19,654 nt of DNA, taken from contig CAZGYE010000074.1 in the NCBI GenBank assembly GCA_964530165.1, positions 1 through 19,654 on the forward strand. Direction: 5' to 3'. The notes beneath the pieces are model-generated. The model had not been told where the DNA came from. It saw only the letters and a program-made list of their open reading frames with translations, and made no database searches. The position numbers and the translations under genes are program-made. Source of the stretch: CAZGYE01 sp964530165 (GTDB taxonomy: Bacteria > Planctomycetota > Planctomycetia > Planctomycetales > Planctomycetaceae). Positions 16,016 through 19,654 of the stretch are shown piece by piece. Each line of letters begins with the position of its first letter. The stretch's first letter is position 1.

Positions 16016-16669
16016 ATGTCGAGCAACGAAGCCGGTGAATCCTTGCACCCCCAACGCATCCCGCGCAGCGAAATCTTCCGCAAGACACTCCATGTTTTGC
16101 CGGGGACGCTGCCGTTCTTGTTCGCGCCGCTGCCCCATTCTGATCCGCTCGAACCGGTCGCGATTCAATTCGTCGTCGCCATCGCCGTGATGATTACACT
16201 GCTCTATCTGGCCTGTCACCGACACGTACGCCGCGAGAACGAAGCGAATTTCCTCAGCACAGCCGTCAGCTATCCGGCGACCGTGTTGGCGCCGTTCATC
16301 TTGTTCCCTGGGAACGTCGAGTTCACATGCGTTGTCGTCACCGTGATCGCTTTTGGGGATGTTGCCGCCTACATTGGTGGAACACAATTCGGGAAACGTC
16401 GCCTGCCATGGAACGATCAGAAAACCTGGGCGGGCACGATCAGCTTTGTTTGTTGTGCCGCGCCCGTGGCGACTCTGGCTTATTGGGGCGAAGCCAATCC
16501 CGTCGTCCCATTTCGCATGGCTCTTCTCTGCGGGACGACCGCGGCACTGGCCGGTGCGCTGGCAGAATCGATTCGGACGGAGGTGACGGACAATTTACGG
16601 ATTGGGCTTGCGGCAGCGGCGGCCGTGATTGTTACGCACTTCGCGACCGTCGGATGGTTTCTGTCGTGA
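16016..16669 (+). CDS. Phytol/dolichol kinase-CdsA superfamily membrane protein
   Basis: Integral membrane protein of 217 residues with about six hydrophobic segments (near 28-40, 47-67, 84-98, 102-121, 139-157, 165-183 and 196-215). Motifs fit CTP-dependent polyprenol/phytol kinases and the wider CdsA cytidylyltransferase superfamily: the early RKxxH (Arg22, Lys23, His26), FGDVAAYIGG followed by FGK (113-127), KTWAGT (136-141), and Glu184 with EVTDNL (189-194). The family uses CTP to phosphorylate a lipid alcohol or activate phosphatidate. It is the first plus-strand gene and ends 15 nt before the KS-CLF gene, so co-transcription is likely. Beside a lipid synthase it could phosphorylate a fatty alcohol product or prepare a lipid head group (inference). 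Kinase versus cytidylyltransferase cannot be settled from motifs alone. Confidence 0.85.
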   Translation: MSSNEAGESLHPQRIPRSEIFRKTLHVLPGTLPFLFAPLPHSDPLEPVAIQFVVAIAVMITLLYLACHRHVRRENEANFLSTAVSYPATVLAPFILFPGNVEFTCVVVTVIAFGDVAAYIGGTQFGKRRLPWNDQKTWAGTISFVCCAAPVATLAYWGEANPVVPFRMALLCGTTAALAGALAESIRTEVTDNLRIGLAAAAAVIVTHFATVGWFLS

Positions 16670-16684
16670 AGAGAGAGGGTCTCG

Positions 16685-19654
16685 ATGCCCGTCATCGATC
16701 GAAATCTGGGAAACACGCCGTTGGCTGTCGTCGGCATGGCTTGCCGGCTACCAGGGGCGGATAACCTTGATGCGTACTGGGAGCTGCTTCTGGAAGGCAA
16801 GAGCGGCATCACGCGGGCGCCGGCGGAGAGGTTCGACGAAGAACTCTACTACCATCCCGAACCCGGTCAATTCGGAGCGTCGTATTGTCGGGTCGGCGGC
16901 TTCGTCGAGCACCGTCCCGAAGACCTGGAGAGTTGCGGTATCGGTCCGGAATTTGCGGCGCGCTACGATGTGATCCAACTAACCCTGCTGGAAGTTGCCG
17001 CAACGGCTTGCCGAGATGCCGGATACGATCCTTTTGGCCTGCCGGTTCGTAACACCGGCGCCTATGTCGGGATCTTTGATGGGAGTGACTTATCGAGCAA
17101 ACTGGCCTATGCCACGCATGCTCGGGATTTGGCCGAGCTGCTTCATGAAGTGGCGGCGTTCGAGAAACTGCCCCCGCAAGTGAGCGCTGCGGTGGCCCGC
17201 GAATTGGTCGAGTCGATTCGCAGCCAGCACCCGACGGCACTGGAGAGTCCGGTGGAATCGTTCGCTCCGAACACGGCAGCGGCGATTCTGGCCGAAGCGT
17301 TCGATCTGAGCGGGCCGTGCCTCGCGATCGACGGCGCCTGCGCGTCGTCGCTCATCGCGCTGCAATCGGCGAGGGATGCGCTTCACCAAGGGCGAATCGA
17401 CATGGCGATCGTCGCAGCGGCTTCGTTCCGAAAATGGTACGAGTTGGTGATGCTCTCCAATATCTCCTCGATCGGAACGGTCGCAACCAGACCGTTCGAT
17501 GAGGCGGCGGACGGTTTCATCGGATCGGACGGTTACGCAGCGGTGTTGCTGAAGACGCTGGCCCGCGCGCTGGCCGACGGCGATTCTGTTCGCGGAGTGA
17601 TCCGAGGAATGGGCATGTCGTCCGACGGCCGCGGAAAAAGCTTCTGGGCGCCCCGTCAAGAAGGTCAAGTGTTGGCCATCCGCCGAGCGTACGAGTGCGG
17701 CGTCGATCCGTCGCGACTGCAGTACATTGAAGCGCACGCCGCGTCGACGCAACTGGGTGATGCCACCGAGCTTCTCTCGATCAACGAGGCGCTGGGGAGC
17801 TTCGTCACAGGAAAGCTCCCGGTTGCCAGCGTCAAGGCGAACATCGGCCATACATTGGAGACGGCCGGTTTGGCGGGATTGATCAAGACACTTTTGGCGA
17901 TGCGGCACGGGATCATTCCACCGGCGATCAACTTCGAGACGTCAAACCGCAAGATCGACTGGGACGCCGTTCCGTTTTACGTCCCGACGTCGGCGGTCGA
18001 GTGGCCGCTCCCGAAAGATGGACATCCACGGCGGGCCGGTGTGAACTCGTTCGGAATTGGCGGATTGAACATGCACGTGGTCGTGGACGGGCCGCCCGCA
18101 CAGAGCCCCTCTTGGGATTACGGCCCTGCCGCGATCTCACCGGGCAATCCACAAGACGACGCCGTCGGTTGCCCGCCCGAACCGGTCGCGATCGTTGGTA
18201 TGGGCTGCTTGTTTCCCGGCGCTCACACAATCGATGCGTTCTGGGAACTTGTCACCAGCTCGCGCGATGCCAAGTCTCCGGTGCCGCCGGACCGCTGGGA
18301 CGTCAGACTTTGGGATCAGTCCGCTGGGACGAGAGCTGAGGACTCTTCGCCCCCGGTGGGTGGTTTTCTGAGGAACTGGGAGTTCGACTGGAAGACGCAC
18401 AAGATTCCGCCGAAACAGTTGGGATGCGCCAATCCATTGCAGTTCATGGTGCTCGACGCCGTTGCGCAGGCGCTCGCCGACGCTGATTACAACCTTCGGG
18501 ACTTCGACAAGAGCAAAGTCGGAACGGTTGTCGGCGCGCTGTTCACGAATGACTTTGTGTGTGACGCCTATCTTTCCGTTCGGCTGCCTGAGATTCGGCG
18601 TTTGATCGCCGGCTCTCTGCGGAAACATCAGGTGCCTGACGAGCGGATCGAAGAGATCTGCGCCGCCTACGGCAGCGTGCTACTCAAACGGCGGCGGGCC
18701 TCGCAAGATGAATCGGGAAGTGGCAGCAGCAGCACGCTTGCTTCCCGGATCACCAAAGCATTCGATTTGATGGGTGGTGCGTTCGCAATCGACGTCGGCG
18801 ACGCATCGTCGCTGGCGGCTGTGGCGGCGGCTGTGGACCTGCTGCAAACGGGAACATGCAACATGGTCATCTGTGCCGCCGGGCAGCAGAGCATGGACCT
18901 GTTCTTTTACGAAAGGCTCCACCGCGAAGGACGCCTTTCAGCCAGCCGGCCCCGCGCCGCATTCGATATCCACGCCGACGGTCTTGTTCCCGGCGAAGGT
19001 GCAGGCGTGGTCATTCTGAAGCGCCTTTCCGACGCCAGGCGAGACGGCGACAGAATTCGGGCTCTCGTGCGGGGAGTCGCCGCGACGACAAACGCCACCG
19101 ACGCCGGAGAGGCGCTGCGAAGGGCGATAGAGCTTTCTTTGGAATCCACGCGAACTCGGATCGAGGAAGTTGGCCTCTTCGAAAGCACCAGCCCCGCCGA
19201 TGACAGACACAACTCTACCGTGGCCCAAGCACTCACGGAAACGTTTGCCACGTCTGACGACGGCATGCCCATCTTGATCGGGTCGATGACCGCTCAAATC
19301 GGACACACGGGGGCAGCCGCCGGAATGGCCTCGCTGATCAAGGCCACGTTGGCACTCGAAAACGGACTGATGCCGGCAACGTTCGGTATGTCCACAGCGT
19401 TGCCGGTGCTCGCGGAGCATCCCGATCGATTCAATCCGCTTAGACACTCAGCCGTGATTCATGCGACGACACCCTCGGGCTGTTGCGTGGGGGGCATTGC
19501 CGCGGTCTCTGAAAGTGGGTTCGGCCCCGAGGGAGGAACGGCGTTTCACCTGTTGCTCGAAGGAGGGACCAACCTGCCATCACCGACGTCGCCTGAGGAA
19601 CCAGAATCGCGAGGAAAAAGGGAAGAGAAGGCACAAAGGCACAGAGGCACAAAG
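16685..19654 (+). CDS. Second KS plus CLF-like synthase, C-terminus beyond the window
   Basis: The frame is open for 990 codons from an ATG at 16685 to the right edge, preceded by AGAGGG about 5 nt upstream. Residues about 10-450 are a complete KS: Cys219 in DGACASS, His351 in EAHAASTQLGD and His389 in NIGH. Residues about 500-960 are a KS-like domain with Asp706 in place of Cys (AIDVGDASS), no first His, and His874 retained in QIGH. This order matches the first two domains of the large minus-strand synthase, including shared stretches such as ANIGHTLETAGLAGL and RITKxFDLMGG, so the two are paralogues. Charged linker sequence with a short repeat follows at the edge, so further domains (AT, DH or others) may lie outside. 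It probably extends a different phase of the same chain, as PfaA and PfaC do (inference). Confidence 0.93.
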   Translation, partial: MPVIDRNLGNTPLAVVGMACRLPGADNLDAYWELLLEGKSGITRAPAERFDEELYYHPEPGQFGASYCRVGGFVEHRPEDLESCGIGPEFAARYDVIQLTLLEVAATACRDAGYDPFGLPVRNTGAYVGIFDGSDLSSKLAYATHARDLAELLHEVAAFEKLPPQVSAAVARELVESIRSQHPTALESPVESFAPNTAAAILAEAFDLSGPCLAIDGACASSLIALQSARDALHQGRIDMAIVAAASFRKWYELVMLSNISSIGTVATRPFDEAADGFIGSDGYAAVLLKTLARALADGDSVRGVIRGMGMSSDGRGKSFWAPRQEGQVLAIRRAYECGVDPSRLQYIEAHAASTQLGDATELLSINEALGSFVTGKLPVASVKANIGHTLETAGLAGLIKTLLAMRHGIIPPAINFETSNRKIDWDAVPFYVPTSAVEWPLPKDGHPRRAGVNSFGIGGLNMHVVVDGPPAQSPSWDYGPAAISPGNPQDDAVGCPPEPVAIVGMGCLFPGAHTIDAFWELVTSSRDAKSPVPPDRWDVRLWDQSAGTRAEDSSPPVGGFLRNWEFDWKTHKIPPKQLGCANPLQFMVLDAVAQALADADYNLRDFDKSKVGTVVGALFTNDFVCDAYLSVRLPEIRRLIAGSLRKHQVPDERIEEICAAYGSVLLKRRRASQDESGSGSSSTLASRITKAFDLMGGAFAIDVGDASSLAAVAAAVDLLQTGTCNMVICAAGQQSMDLFFYERLHREGRLSASRPRAAFDIHADGLVPGEGAGVVILKRLSDARRDGDRIRALVRGVAATTNATDAGEALRRAIELSLESTRTRIEEVGLFESTSPADDRHNSTVAQALTETFATSDDGMPILIGSMTAQIGHTGAAAGMASLIKATLALENGLMPATFGMSTALPVLAEHPDRFNPLRHSAVIHATTPSGCCVGGIAAVSESGFGPEGGTAFHLLLEGGTNLPSPTSPEEPESRGKREEKAQRHRGTK
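19623..19654 (+). repeat. Short 8-nt unit repeat in the linker after the second KS/CLF pair
   Basis: The last bases consist of GGCACAAA/GGCACAGA units in tandem, in frame at the end of the KS-CLF gene (AQRHRGTK). The array is cut by the window edge, so its full length and what follows are unknown. Confidence 0.7.

Overview
The window holds one dense biosynthetic locus and reads as an iterative, polyunsaturated-fatty-acid-synthase-like (Pfa/heterocyst-glycolipid-like) type I polyketide or secondary-lipid cluster. Base composition is moderately GC-rich. The KS plus KS-like (chain-length-factor) synthase style and the interspersed short repeat families make a planctomycete-like bacterium my best guess. 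That is inference; the window contains no phylogenetic marker.

Minus strand, reading from 15691 down to 1, is a compact seven-gene operon: (1) a thioester-reductase-type SDR fused to an SCP2-like lipid-binding domain; (2) a stand-alone protein with three tandem, essentially identical acyl carrier domains; (3) a 2817-residue synthase with the order KS, degenerate KS (CLF-like), AT, C45/Ntn-hydrolase-like domain, KR, DH; (4) an Sfp-type phosphopantetheinyl transferase; (5) an SDR with the YX6K signature of FabI/FabL enoyl-ACP reductases; (6) a HemL-like class III aminotransferase; (7) an AMP-dependent acyl ligase that runs off the left edge. Several junctions overlap or nearly touch (11-nt overlap, TAATG, ATGA), which suggests translational coupling. 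Plus strand, after a 324-bp divergent spacer: a small membrane protein of the phytol/dolichol kinase-CdsA superfamily, then a second KS plus CLF-like synthase that runs off the right edge.

A plausible division of labour (inference): the ligase or the AT primes the system, the PPTase activates the three carrier domains, the two KS/CLF proteins build the chain, KR and DH process it in cis, and the FabL-like enzyme supplies the enoyl reduction that no domain of the synthase provides. The reductase-SCP2 protein could release the chain as an aldehyde or alcohol. The aminotransferase could turn an aldehyde or beta-keto group into an amine, and the kinase-like membrane protein could phosphorylate or activate a long-chain alcohol for a head group. 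The product is unknown.

The second theme is repeat DNA. Seven copies of a palindromic element made of 7-nt units (GAGAGTC/GAGAGTT) sit inside the large synthase gene, almost all at domain boundaries and all read through in frame. A separate 85-bp perfect inverted repeat (29-bp arms) lies in frame within the AT domain. Three 43-44 bp hairpin repeats precede the carrier-protein gene, and a third repeat type (8-nt units) begins in the linker after the second KS/CLF pair at the right edge. I saw no RNA genes, CRISPR arrays, transposase genes or clear terminators.
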